Source of the DNA: Shewanella sp. 10N.286.48.A6
GTDB taxonomy: Bacteria > Pseudomonadota > Gammaproteobacteria > Enterobacterales > Shewanellaceae
Assembly: GCF_002873135.1 (NCBI RefSeq)
Contig: NZ_MCVI01000021.1
Coordinates: forward strand, 1-64,000
Length of the DNA: 64,000 bases
Direction of reading: 5' to 3'
Shown in pieces: positions 18,700-27,568 of this stretch (position 1 is the first letter of the stretch; each line of letters opens with the position of its first letter). The notes under the pieces are model-generated. The model worked only from the letters and a program-made list of their open reading frames with translations, had not been told where the DNA came from and ran no database searches. The position numbers were made by a program, and so were the translations under genes.

Positions 18700-19851
18700 C
18701 TATTTTGTTTCCGTTGATAAAACTGTGAAATGAGATAAAGCATTTTCATCAATTTCTACACCAAGTCCAGCCTCTGTCGGCACATTAGCCTCACCCTGGT
18801 GTACTTCTACGTTTACTTTAAAAAGCTCATCCCTCAATGGGTTCTCTGTCCGGTCATACTCAAGCAGTAACGGCTTAGCTTCGCCTCTACCTGGTTCTGA
18901 ATAACTTGTCGCAAGAAAATGCGTAGCAGCAGCTAGGTTAAGTTGTGTTCCCCATACGTGTGGGATCATGTTGATACCGTTTGCTGACGCTAGGTTGCGA
19001 ATTTTTATCGCTTCACTTGGTCCACCGCAGTACGCAAGATCGGCCTGCACTAACTGCACCCCACCTTGACGAATAAGCTGATTGAATCCGTAGCGAGTCT
19101 GCTCGCATTCTCCAGTGGCAATCGCAACGCGAGTTTGAGCTTGCAACTGCTTAAATAAATTTGGATGCTCTGGCGATAACGGTTCTTCAAACCACTCGTA
19201 ACAGTTATCTTCAAGCACTTTGGCTATATAAGCAGCCTCTTGTAAGTCATACGCATGATTAGAATCAGCTGCTAAAACCATATCTGGCATTGCTTGTCGC
19301 ATCGCGACAATTAACTTCTTATCAAATGCCACATTCTTACCGATCTTAATCTTCATCGCTTTAAAGCCACTAGCGGCATGGGTTAATGCTTCCTCAACTA
19401 ACGTGGCAATCAAACTTTCTTCAGCCATATCTTGAAAATACATGCCGGTTGCATAACAAGGGACCTTTGCTCTAGAACGTCCTCCCATTAGCTCACTGAC
19501 ACTCAGCCCTAACGCTTTACCTTTCAAGTCCCATAACGCCATATCAATACCAGACATGCCTGCCATCATTACGCCAGAGCGAGCAAAATCCAAAGATGAG
19601 CGCCACATGAAATGCCATAAACGCTCTGTTGCTATAGCGTCTTCATTAATCAGGCGAGGGGCGTAAAACTTTTCTACACAAGCTTGAATAACAGCAGCAG
19701 GGCCATAGCACTCGCCCCATCCCGATAAGCCGCTATCAGTAATAACTTCAACCAGAAGCACATTACGTTCTGAGTATGACCACTGTGAAAAACCAAATGG
19801 TTTATCTAGTTCACTACGTACATGATGCGTTTTTATGCATGTTATTTTCAT
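18700..19851 (-). CDS. dauB: 3,6-anhydro-D-galactonate cycloisomerase (enolase superfamily)
   Basis: The 383-residue protein belongs to the mandelate racemase group of the enolase superfamily. It shows KxK in AMKIKIGKN (about 161-169), metal ligands Asp in AADSNHAY, Glu in FEEPLSPE and Glu in ATGECEQT, and the His in NMIPHVWGT. By context it opens the anhydro ring to give 2-keto-3-deoxy-D-galactonate. It is the first gene of the dauB-dauA-sulfatase unit, with the palindrome at 19926-19942 about 75 bp upstream. A galactonate dehydratase-like activity is the alternative reading of the family. Confidence 0.82.
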   Translation of the reverse strand: MKITCIKTHHVRSELDKPFGFSQWSYSERNVLLVEVITDSGLSGWGECYGPAAVIQACVEKFYAPRLINEDAIATERLWHFMWRSSLDFARSGVMMAGMSGIDMALWDLKGKALGLSVSELMGGRSRAKVPCYATGMYFQDMAEESLIATLVEEALTHAASGFKAMKIKIGKNVAFDKKLIVAMRQAMPDMVLAADSNHAYDLQEAAYIAKVLEDNCYEWFEEPLSPEHPNLFKQLQAQTRVAIATGECEQTRYGFNQLIRQGGVQLVQADLAYCGGPSEAIKIRNLASANGINMIPHVWGTQLNLAAATHFLATSYSEPGRGEAKPLLLEYDRTENPLRDELFKVNVEVHQGEANVPTEAGLGVEIDENALSHFTVLSTETK

Positions 19852-19925
19852 ACTGAATTCCTGCTAGATAAGGGAGTAACCTACAAATCAGCCCAAATCA
19901 TACCTAATTGCTTATACTAACTATT

Positions 19926-19942
19926 TAAACATATGATGTTTA
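19926..19942. promoter_or_regulatory. Operator palindrome before dauB (regulon site 2)
   Basis: TAAACATATGATGTTTA is the exact reverse complement of the galT site at 4141-4157 and lies upstream of dauB-dauA-sulfatase. Confidence 0.75.
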
Positions 19943-20102
19943 AGATCGCAACACGAGCGAAACAAAAAAATAACAAATGTTCAATCCAAGGGAGTTCATG
20001 CAAAGGGAGGGGAATATGTCTAACGACAGACTGTACTGCTAGTCGCTATTCACCGCGACTACCTGTATTGATTTTCTGAAGTGCAAAATGAGAAATAAAA
20101 AA

Positions 20103-20120
20103 GCAGCGCAATTGCGCTGC
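20103..20120 (-). terminator. Terminator of the two-sulfatase unit
   Basis: GCAGCGCAATTGCGCTGC is a perfect 18-nt palindrome followed on the minus strand by a T-rich run, 27 bp after the stop of the sulfatase gene at 20148. Confidence 0.75.
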
Positions 20121-20147
20121 TTGCAACGAAAATTGTTGCAAAGACCA

Positions 20148-21587
20148 TCAGCCTGCAGGCGGTGGGAAGCTCTCATGAAATCGTGGCATAGATGCTTCTC
20201 GCCACTCAAAACCTTCTTTGTGAATATGAAACCACCTTGGCTGAGTGTGTGTCCAAGACCAGGCTTCCATCTCAGCTAGCATTTCTCGCAACACCATTGG
20301 GTATTGCTTACTAATATCTTTCGTTTCACCAGGATCTTTATCCACATCAAACAGCTGCCAACTACCCTTAGTGTTAATCGCTTTGAAGTTATCTTTTCGA
20401 CCAGCTATCTCTGAATAACCTTTACGATGTCTAACGGCATAAATCATTTCTCCCTGCCTTGCAGGTTGCAATGATTTCACGGCCTGAAAGATATCTTTTC
20501 CATCAAGTTGTTTGGAGGGCGAAATTGGTGCGTTAGCAATGCTGGCAAAAGTAGGGAAGAAATCTAACGTAGTCACTGGGTGAGTATATGTTTCTCCGCT
20601 AGTAATCTGTTGTGGCCAGTGAAAGAACATAGGTGTGCGATAGCCACCTTCTGTAACATCTCCCTTTTTCCCCATCAAAGGGGAGTTACTGGCTCCTGTA
20701 GAGGGTTTTCCACCGTTGTCACTTAAAAATACAATCAAGGTATCTTCAAACTGTCCCGTTGCTTTTAAGCTATCTACAACCTGTTTCATTCCTCTGTCTA
20801 CTGCATAAACCATTGCGGCATAGACTTGGCGTTTTCTGTCTTTAATATTAGAAAACTTCGCCATATCTTCAGCTTTTGCCTGCATAGGAGTATGCGGCGC
20901 ATTGTATGCAAGATAGAGAAAGAAAGGTTGCTGAGGTTTTTTAGCGGCAGCTTCAATAAACTTAACCGCCTCACGAGAGAGTCCATCAGTTACATATTCG
21001 GTTTCATCCACCTCTACACCATTGCGTTCTAATGGGCGAAGGTATTGAAAAATATCATGTTCCAGCCCTTGATTAGCTTGCCTAGAGTACATTTCTGAAA
21101 ACTTTTCAGGCAAATAATGGTGTCCACCATTTAAAAAACCATAAAACTCATCAAAGCCACGATTATTAGGATGATATGGTTCAGCTTGCCCGAGATGCCA
21201 CTTACCTATAACACCAGTGTAATAGCCAGCGTCTTGCAAGACTTTACTAATAAATAACTCATCTGTCGGAACCCCTAATCCACCTGAGCGACTACTTGTA
21301 GGTAAGTTAAACTGTGCACCAAACTTATGAGGGTATCGGCCTGTCATCAAACCTGCTCGGCTTGGGCCGCAAAATGGATGAACATTATAAGCCGATGTAA
21401 ATTTTGTTCCCCCTTCAGCAAGCGCATCTAAGCTAGGGGTTTGAATATCTGTAGCCCCATTAAACCCTACATCGGCATAACCTAGATCATCTGTAAGTAC
21501 TAACAGAATATTAGGTCGAGACTCTGCAGCCATTAATGAGCAGGGACTCAGCAGGAGTATGCACAACGAAACAATTAACTTCTTCAT
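20148..21587 (-). CDS. S1-family sulfatase
   Basis: This 479-residue exported sulfatase (signal peptide ending near SLMA) has DDLGYADVG (about 33-41), the formylglycine motif C-G-P-S-R at Cys73, GKWHLGQ and LSDNGGKPS. It resembles the sulfatase at 15861 in layout but is clearly a different paralogue, so the two probably act on different sulfate positions or chain lengths. It is second in a two-gene unit behind the sulfatase at 21610 (22-bp gap), under the palindrome at 23266. Confidence 0.9.
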   Translation of the reverse strand: MKKLIVSLCILLLSPCSLMAAESRPNILLVLTDDLGYADVGFNGATDIQTPSLDALAEGGTKFTSAYNVHPFCGPSRAGLMTGRYPHKFGAQFNLPTSSRSGGLGVPTDELFISKVLQDAGYYTGVIGKWHLGQAEPYHPNNRGFDEFYGFLNGGHHYLPEKFSEMYSRQANQGLEHDIFQYLRPLERNGVEVDETEYVTDGLSREAVKFIEAAAKKPQQPFFLYLAYNAPHTPMQAKAEDMAKFSNIKDRKRQVYAAMVYAVDRGMKQVVDSLKATGQFEDTLIVFLSDNGGKPSTGASNSPLMGKKGDVTEGGYRTPMFFHWPQQITSGETYTHPVTTLDFFPTFASIANAPISPSKQLDGKDIFQAVKSLQPARQGEMIYAVRHRKGYSEIAGRKDNFKAINTKGSWQLFDVDKDPGETKDISKQYPMVLREMLAEMEAWSWTHTQPRWFHIHKEGFEWREASMPRFHESFPPPAG

Positions 21588-21609
21588 GGTCAGATATTCC
21601 TTAATCTAA

Positions 21610-23178
21610 TTATTGATTAGTAGCTGTTAAATAAGGTTTGGCATGATATTTAAGTTTGCTTACTGACGGGTCATCGACACGCTCAAGCTCAGACATTAAA
21701 AGTTCAACCATTTGCTTGCGTATCTGTCGATAGGCATTGTTTGTAATCACATTGGTGACTTCACCAGGATCTTTCTTTAAGTCATATAACTCATCACGGT
21801 TATCACCAGGATTCCAAACAAATTTGTACTCAGGCGTTCTCACTGCCCGAATACCGAACCATGCGCCGTTGTACCACTCGTAAGCATATAATGCGACATC
21901 CTGCAGACCGTTCTCAGCTTTATCTCCATGCATCATTAAAGGATATAGGTCATGACCATCTACATCGCCATCACTAGCTAGTCCCATTATATTGGCCAAC
22001 GTCGGAGTAATATCCAATAGCGACACTTGTCGATGAATAGTCCGTGGAGCGAGGGTAGGCGCTTTGATTAACAATGGCATTCGCATCAGTTCATCGTAAG
22101 CGTATGGGCCTTTATCATATAAACGATGCTCACCTAACATGCTCCCTTGGTCGCCAAGTAAGACGATGTGTAAATCGTCATAAATCCCTTCTTCTTTGGC
22201 AGTTTGAATAAGCTCTCCAATCATTCGATCAACCATGGCGATAGCACCATAGTAAAAGCTGCGGGCTTTACGCCAGTCGGTATCAGTCATATGACCAACG
22301 TCATGCCAGGGCCACCAAACACCATCTTGTGCCAGTGGTTTATTAACTCTTTTAGCAAGGTGATTTTCAGGCAGCTGCAAGGTGCTTGGGTCATACATGC
22401 TGGCGTATGGCTCGGGTACTCGATAGGCAGGGTGAGGCTGATTAAAACTTATCACGCCAAAAAATGGCCTTTCATCTTTTGCCATTTGGCGCAGCATTTT
22501 CTTGCCAGCAGTGACTTTTTTGTATGCTTCAGTGTCTTTATAAGTTCCTTTTAAGGTTTTGTAGTACTCGTGTTTTTCGCCGTTTTCATCTAGCTTCCCC
22601 TCATAGTAACCTTGTACCTGAGGCACTTTGGCATAAGGGGTATATACACGACTAAATCGCTCTCTTGGCTCGTGCCCATGCGCTAAATCGATTTCCGCCC
22701 CTCGTAACTCCGTCCCTCTAGCACCTAAGTGCCACTTGCCTACATGCCCAACTAAATAACCTGCTTCAGATGCTCTACGTAATAAGCCACCCTCATTTAA
22801 ATCCAGCTCGGCTAAACGAGTTGAATACAACTCAACATTGTCATCTAAACCGGTTTTATGCCCCCACCTTCCGGTATAAAAAGCCGCCCGAGATGGTGAG
22901 CAAAGTCCAGTTGTTGACATGGCATTATCAAATCGAGTCGATTCAGAGGCTAGTTGATCAATATTAGGTGTCGAAACTGGGCCGTTGCGATATGAAAACG
23001 AGTCAAAGCGCATATCATCAAACATCAATACCAACACGTTGGCGTTCGGTCGAACTGTCTGCTCTTTATCGGTAGCTGAGCAGATACAAGGGATAAGCGA
23101 TAACAATACTGCACTAACCTTCAAAATATATCGTTTTGAGAAGTACGCACATATTCGACCGTTATTTGATGCTGACAT
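21610..23178 (-). CDS. S1-family sulfatase, CSPSR type
   Basis: The 522-residue protein has an extended N-terminus with a hydrophobic stretch (VSAVLLSLIPCICS, about 21-34), the metal site DDMRFDS (about 54-60), the formylglycine motif C-S-P-S-R at Cys93, GKWHLGARG and LLGDQGSMLGEH. The CSPSR variant and the GDQG motif put it in a different S1 subfamily from the other two sulfatases here, closer to choline/heparan-type or exo-acting enzymes. It may remove sulfate from short oligosaccharides. It is the first gene after the operator at 23266-23282. Confidence 0.88.
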   Translation of the reverse strand: MSASNNGRICAYFSKRYILKVSAVLLSLIPCICSATDKEQTVRPNANVLVLMFDDMRFDSFSYRNGPVSTPNIDQLASESTRFDNAMSTTGLCSPSRAAFYTGRWGHKTGLDDNVELYSTRLAELDLNEGGLLRRASEAGYLVGHVGKWHLGARGTELRGAEIDLAHGHEPRERFSRVYTPYAKVPQVQGYYEGKLDENGEKHEYYKTLKGTYKDTEAYKKVTAGKKMLRQMAKDERPFFGVISFNQPHPAYRVPEPYASMYDPSTLQLPENHLAKRVNKPLAQDGVWWPWHDVGHMTDTDWRKARSFYYGAIAMVDRMIGELIQTAKEEGIYDDLHIVLLGDQGSMLGEHRLYDKGPYAYDELMRMPLLIKAPTLAPRTIHRQVSLLDITPTLANIMGLASDGDVDGHDLYPLMMHGDKAENGLQDVALYAYEWYNGAWFGIRAVRTPEYKFVWNPGDNRDELYDLKKDPGEVTNVITNNAYRQIRKQMVELLMSELERVDDPSVSKLKYHAKPYLTATNQ

Positions 23179-23265
23179 TAACCCACTCCCGAAATTAAGG
23201 ATAAATGAAGATGAGTATCGGACTCAAAATACCACTCAACACAAACTCACCACATACAATCTATG

Positions 23266-23282
23266 TAAACATATGATGTTTT
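23266..23282. promoter_or_regulatory. Operator palindrome before the sulfatase pair (regulon site 3)
   Basis: TAAACATATGATGTTTT differs from site 2 by one outer base only. It lies 88 bp upstream of the sulfatase start at 23178. Confidence 0.72.
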
Positions 23283-23418
23283 ATTACGCAACATAAATTT
23301 AACCTGGGCGCAAATAGTAGGAATAGGGTAGTGCGAAACATTAAAACCAAAAGCCTCTGAGCTATAAACTCAAGAAGCTTAAGCCAGATAGCGAACTATG
23401 CCGATTTAAAGATACAAA

Positions 23419-23440
23419 AAAGGCCTCAAAAGAGGCCTTT
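23419..23440 (-). terminator. Terminator after gntR
   Basis: AAAGGCCTC and GAGGCCTTT arms with a 4-nt A loop, flanked by A and T tracts, 7 bp past the regulator stop codon. It is bidirectional in form. Confidence 0.8.
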
Positions 23441-23447
23441 AAAAACG

Positions 23448-24194
23448 CTAAACATCAAAATTTTCTTTTAACCGCCTAATGGCATCATTTAGAAGTTTTT
23501 CCGTTAACATTTCAGCTTTATCAGCATCACCAGTCTTGACTGCGTCACAGACTTCGCGATGAAAAAGTACAGAGTCACTATTCTTTCTTGGGTCTTGATT
23601 AGTAATTCGTACACTGACTAATAATGCAGAATAGATCACTCCTTCCATCGCCGTTAAAAATTCGTTGTTAGCCGCCCGTAGCATGGCTTTATGAAACAGG
23701 GCATCAGCAACAATAAACTTCTCCACAGAGCCACTTTCTTGCTCCATTCGAATACAGGCATTTTCAAGTTCGGCAATATCTTCCGGTGTTGCACGTTCAG
23801 CAGCCCATCTCGCGGCTTTAGGCTCAAAAGCTAACCGAACATCCATTAATTGATTAATAAACTCAGCTCTTGGCGTGGCGGTAACATGCCAAGCAAGCAC
23901 ATCATCGTCCAAGAGTATCCACTCATTACGAGGGCGAACCTTTGTCCCAATCCCCCGACGAACATCTAATAAACCTTTTCCAACTAAGATTTTAACCGCA
24001 TCTCGGATTACAACTCGACTCACTTGAAAACGGTCCGCTAACGCATTTTCATCGTCGAGCAAGGCCCCTGGCTCATAGGAGCCTGCCACGATTCTTCTGC
24101 CTAACTCCCTGGCTACCTGAACCGACAAGCTTGGTGTCATTTTTGCTGCGCGTTTTAAGTCGTAATATACTAATTCACTCATCGTGGCTGTCAT
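23448..24194 (-). CDS. GntR-family (FadR/FCD) transcriptional regulator of the carrageenan regulon
   Basis: The 248-residue protein has an N-terminal winged helix (about 20-85; LGRRIVAGSYEPGALLDDENALADRF then VSRVVIRDAVKILVGKGLLDVRRGIGTKV), and an all-helical FCD ligand domain (about 95-245) with the acidic and histidine residues that usually hold a metal and a sugar acid. It most likely represses the locus until an intermediate such as 2-keto-3-deoxygalactonate binds. A degenerate copy of the palindrome lies 31 bp before its start, which suggests autoregulation. The link between this protein and the palindrome is inferred from context and from the common 7-3-7 palindromic operators. Confidence 0.85.
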   Translation of the reverse strand: MTATMSELVYYDLKRAAKMTPSLSVQVARELGRRIVAGSYEPGALLDDENALADRFQVSRVVIRDAVKILVGKGLLDVRRGIGTKVRPRNEWILLDDDVLAWHVTATPRAEFINQLMDVRLAFEPKAARWAAERATPEDIAELENACIRMEQESGSVEKFIVADALFHKAMLRAANNEFLTAMEGVIYSALLVSVRITNQDPRKNSDSVLFHREVCDAVKTGDADKAEMLTEKLLNDAIRRLKENFDV

Positions 24195-24225
24195 TGTCCT
24201 TAAGTTCGTTGTTAAAATAACAACA

Positions 24226-24242
24226 TAAACATCAGATGCTTG
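24226..24242. promoter_or_regulatory. Degenerate operator palindrome before gntR (regulon site 4)
   Basis: TAAACATCAGATGCTTG keeps one perfect arm and loses two bases of the other. Its place just upstream of the regulator gene fits weak autoregulation. Confidence 0.55.
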
Positions 24243-24293
24243 TCTTGTATGATTATATCAACAACGTAACAAATTGCACTGTCTTAGTATCAA

Positions 24294-24965
24294 TTAGTTT
24301 ACTAAACCTGAATCATACTCACCCTTTAAATGCTTAAAGTTACTGATGAATGCTTCTGCATTCTTTTTTATTTCTTCCAGCTCCATAGCTGGTTTATATA
24401 AAGATGAGCCTAACCCAAAACCAGACACGCCTAGCTTAATATAGGGTCTCATACTGTTTGAATTGGGTTCAATGCCGCCAACTGGATAGCATAACGTATT
24501 TTCCGGCAGCACTGACATTAAAGCAGATAGCCCTGCGTGCCCCAGCGCGTTAACAGGGAATATCTTCAAACCTGTTGCGCCGTACCTTAATGCATCGAAT
24601 GCTTCTGTCGGTGTAACGACTCCGGGGAAAACTGCACAACCAGCACTTACCCCCATCTGAATCACTTTCGAGTTGACGTTTGGCGTAACGATCAATTTCG
24701 CCCCAGTTTGAATCACCTCATAAGCGAGCTGAGCAGACGTCACAGTCCCTGCACCAATCAAATACTTGTCACCATACTTATCGACCAGCTTTTGAATGCT
24801 AATCAATGCATCAGGGCTATTTAACGGAACCTCAATCATAGTAAAACCCTGTGAAATGAGTACTTCTGCTACATCAAGGCACGTAGCCGGTGTTACCCCT
24901 CGTATAATGGCTATAAGTGGAAACTGTTTGGACAGTTCAAATGGCGTATACATGTTTTTCCTCAC
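24294..24965 (-). CDS. dgoA: 2-keto-3-deoxy-6-phosphogalactonate aldolase (DauD)
   Basis: The 223-residue class I aldolase splits KDPGal into pyruvate and glyceraldehyde 3-phosphate. It shows the start PLIAIIRGVTP, EVPLNSP with the catalytic Glu (about 41-47), GAGTV, the ATGLKIFPV stretch with the Schiff-base Lys (about 130-138), and GGIEP. The KDPG/KDPGal fold and the adjacent KDGal kinase favour the galactonate version. It overlaps the end of the kinase gene by about 29 bp (or 17 if the Met at 24953 is used), so the two are translationally coupled. Confidence 0.92.
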   Translation of the reverse strand: MRKNMYTPFELSKQFPLIAIIRGVTPATCLDVAEVLISQGFTMIEVPLNSPDALISIQKLVDKYGDKYLIGAGTVTSAQLAYEVIQTGAKLIVTPNVNSKVIQMGVSAGCAVFPGVVTPTEAFDALRYGATGLKIFPVNALGHAGLSALMSVLPENTLCYPVGGIEPNSNSMRPYIKLGVSGFGLGSSLYKPAMELEEIKKNAEAFISNFKHLKGEYDSGLVN

Positions 24966-25857
24966 GTTTCAGTGCAATCATACCGGCTAAAAAACAACGA
25001 TCACCGCAGACTATTTCACTCTGTTTTTCTAAATGATTTAATGCAAATTGATAGCGTTCACACATCTTTTGGTTACCAACAAGATAATAAAATGGCTGTG
25101 ACGTTTGTTTTAGTTCAAAGCCTATCAACATACCGGAAAGGTAATCTCCCACTTGAGAGTCTGATAGTTTGCCAAACAAACGATGCGTCCAACCAAGAAA
25201 AATTTGATGGGTAAACTCCCCTTGCTGGGCATCATCAACCCCGGCTAAAAAACTTGTTTCTTCAAACTCATCATCAAGCGTTATCCCTTTGCCCAACAAA
25301 CTGTGATTGATCAATAAACTAAACACTTCACCTGTTAGGTAACTTTTAAAGTCCACTATCTGTTGACGATCAATACAGGCATGCTTGGAATGTGTTCCAG
25401 GCAAGATGGCTGATAGTTCATTTTTTTGAGTCAATAATGACAAGCCAAGGAGTTGTACTTCCTCGCCGCGCATAACATCATACTGCTTGTCTGTTTGATG
25501 ACTGATACCGGGGTAAATAGTCCCGGTTACTCCCCAGGGAAGCTGAAAGCTGTGTTTTCCTCGACTAAGTAGCGCGGCACTAGCAGGAGTAGAAACATAG
25601 TCGACATTTATCCACCCTTTTAGCGACCCCACCATTCCAGCCATATAGATTGGCAAGTGTTGGTAACGACCTAACCAAGCTTCTAGTACCTCAGCAAGGG
25701 ATGAACCAAATTGACCATCAGGAACCTGAAGCAAGCCTAAAGGTAATGTTCGCAGCTCAATACAGTTGTCATGCTCACCCATCGCAAAAGCACGAAAATT
25801 GGTGGTGCCCCAATCGATAATCAAATAAGTAGTTTCATTAAGTGTTGATAAACCCAA
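24937..25857 (-). CDS. dgoK: 2-keto-3-deoxy-D-galactonate kinase (DauC)
   Basis: The 306-residue protein is a DgoK-type kinase with the N-terminal phosphate motif LIIDWGTTNFRAF (about 12-24), MAGMVGS (about 71-77), RGEEVQLLG and LPGTHSKHA (about 160-168). It makes KDPGal for the aldolase encoded directly behind it. It sits between the MFS transporter (34-bp gap) and the aldolase in one operon. The size is normal for the family. Confidence 0.92.
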   Translation of the reverse strand: MGLSTLNETTYLIIDWGTTNFRAFAMGEHDNCIELRTLPLGLLQVPDGQFGSSLAEVLEAWLGRYQHLPIYMAGMVGSLKGWINVDYVSTPASAALLSRGKHSFQLPWGVTGTIYPGISHQTDKQYDVMRGEEVQLLGLSLLTQKNELSAILPGTHSKHACIDRQQIVDFKSYLTGEVFSLLINHSLLGKGITLDDEFEETSFLAGVDDAQQGEFTHQIFLGWTHRLFGKLSDSQVGDYLSGMLIGFELKQTSQPFYYLVGNQKMCERYQFALNHLEKQSEIVCGDRCFLAGMIALKREEKHVYAI

Positions 25858-25891
25858 TGCTTTAGCTCCATTACAATTAAAAAACTGACAT

Positions 25892-27460
25892 TTATGCTTT
25901 AGCTAAATCCATCTCAATAGCTTCGATCGTTTTGCCCTTGGTTTCAGGTAAAGTGAAATACATCACTACTGTCCCAATCAATCCAATCATTGCGTACAGA
26001 GCAAAAATACTCGCAACCCCCATGTTGTCGAGCTGCCAAGGGAAGAATTGCTGAATCGACCAGGATGAAACCGTTTGCACTAACGCAGCAAAAGGCAACG
26101 CGACACTTCGAACTGAATTAGGGAATATTTCTGAAAAGACGACCCACATGATTGGACCAATAGATAGGTTGAAAGCGGCTAGAAATGCAAAAATACCAAA
26201 GAGTACTGCCCCAGCATTAATCCCTTGCTGTGTTGCGTTAATTATCGGACCTGTAACTAAAGGCAACTCACTTGGCGTAAACAAGTCAGCGAGTGCACTT
26301 TTTAAAGCTACATCTGAATCAAAATGCTGACCTTTTAGTTTTACCAGCACTTTAGAGTCGATATCTTCCTTCGCAAGCGCTGCACTAATTTGCTCTATCG
26401 CATCAGAAGAAAACTGATAGCTTGCCTGGCTAAAACCATAGTATGTCGAGCTATGAGCAATTACGACCAAAACCAATCCTGCAAGTGTCAGCGTTCGGCG
26501 TCCAAGTTTCTCAACAAAGCCAATCGCAATAAAAGTAGAAACCAGACCAACAACACCAATGACAGTCGTTTGCAAGAATGTGTCTTCAACACTCATACCG
26601 ACCTGTTCAAACACCATAGGTGCAAAAAACAATACGGCATTCATACCCGTCGCCCCCTGCACCACTGCGTAGGCGGTCGCCAGCAAAAGAACAAATCGTA
26701 AACGCTTACTGAACAGTATTTTCAGTTGACTAACAGTGTCTTGAGAGGTTTGCTCTGAAAAGCTTTTGTTAACCTGTAGCAGTAATGGTTCAACTTGTTC
26801 CGGAGGGCTAATTCTTGCAAAAACCACTCTAGCTTCATCGGTGCGCTGCTTTTTAACTAGCCATCGAGGGGACTCTGGTAACGTCATCAACAAAGCAACC
26901 CAGATTATATTGGCAATTAACTCAGCACCCAGCATAAAACGCCAGACATTGTGGTGGTCTAAAAAGGCGACACTGTCCATGAACTCAATTAAGAAATAAT
27001 TGATCACAAAAGCAAGTAACAAGCCTAAACCAATCATGAATTGGTTCACCGAAACAAATTTGCCCCGGGTTTCAGCAGGTGCTATTTCTCCAATATACAT
27101 TGCTGACACAGTAATAGAGGCAAAAGCTACACCACCAATAAACCGCCCTACAACGAGCATTTCGTAACTAATGGCACTTGCAGAGACTATTGAAGATAAC
27201 GAGTACGTTAATCCAATCGCCAGTAAAACCTTCGCTCGACCAAATCGTTCACATAAGGTACCAGTGAAGAACAGCGCGACGATAACCCCCAGCAGTGCAC
27301 ACCCTACAACAGTCCCCTGCTGAATAGCATCAAGCCCAAACTGTGCACTAATAAAGCGCAATGCTCCTGAAATGTTTGCTGCATCCAATCCAAAGATGAA
27401 ACCACCAAACGCTGCAATCATTGAAAACCTAGTCACATTGGCATACTGACTTTTTTGCAT
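25892..27460 (-). CDS. MFS sugar-porter family transporter
   Basis: From the Met at 27460 (MQKSQYANV) the protein is 522 residues; an upstream in-frame Met would run close to the operator and adds eight residues. It has twelve predicted membrane segments and sugar-porter signatures GRFIGGVAF with EIAPAETRG, PESPRWLV, and the C-terminal PETKGKTIE. A long polar insertion of about 80 residues (about 345-425) between segments in the second half is unusual and probably periplasmic. It is the first gene of transporter-kinase-aldolase and should bring galactose, anhydrogalactose or neocarrabiose across the inner membrane. The palindrome at 27495 lies 35 bp upstream. Confidence 0.9.
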   Translation of the reverse strand: MQKSQYANVTRFSMIAAFGGFIFGLDAANISGALRFISAQFGLDAIQQGTVVGCALLGVIVALFFTGTLCERFGRAKVLLAIGLTYSLSSIVSASAISYEMLVVGRFIGGVAFASITVSAMYIGEIAPAETRGKFVSVNQFMIGLGLLLAFVINYFLIEFMDSVAFLDHHNVWRFMLGAELIANIIWVALLMTLPESPRWLVKKQRTDEARVVFARISPPEQVEPLLLQVNKSFSEQTSQDTVSQLKILFSKRLRFVLLLATAYAVVQGATGMNAVLFFAPMVFEQVGMSVEDTFLQTTVIGVVGLVSTFIAIGFVEKLGRRTLTLAGLVLVVIAHSSTYYGFSQASYQFSSDAIEQISAALAKEDIDSKVLVKLKGQHFDSDVALKSALADLFTPSELPLVTGPIINATQQGINAGAVLFGIFAFLAAFNLSIGPIMWVVFSEIFPNSVRSVALPFAALVQTVSSWSIQQFFPWQLDNMGVASIFALYAMIGLIGTVVMYFTLPETKGKTIEAIEMDLAKA

Positions 27461-27494
27461 AATTTTTTGCCAACCTATATACATAATATTATTT

Positions 27495-27511
27495 TAAACA
27501 TAGTATGTTTA
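27495..27511. promoter_or_regulatory. Operator palindrome between transporter and SMP-30 genes (regulon site 5)
   Basis: TAAACATAGTATGTTTA has perfect 7-bp arms with a different centre from the other sites. It sits in the divergent promoter region and can control both directions. Confidence 0.75.
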
Positions 27512-27568
27512 AAATATGTTAAATACAAGCAGCAAATCTACAACATTTTAATTAGGGAGCATTTTGCA

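Noticed and set aside
12010..19851. Agar (3,6-anhydro-L-galactose) as the substrate of the locus
   Set aside because: The KDGal kinase and KDPGal aldolase, GH127 and the CgkA-like enzyme fit the D-anhydro sugar of carrageenan; no neoagarobiose hydrolase or agarase of GH50/GH86/GH117 type was seen.
27455..27568. Earlier in-frame start for the SMP-30 protein
   Set aside because: It would place the operator palindrome and the transporter start inside the coding sequence and destroy the signal peptide.
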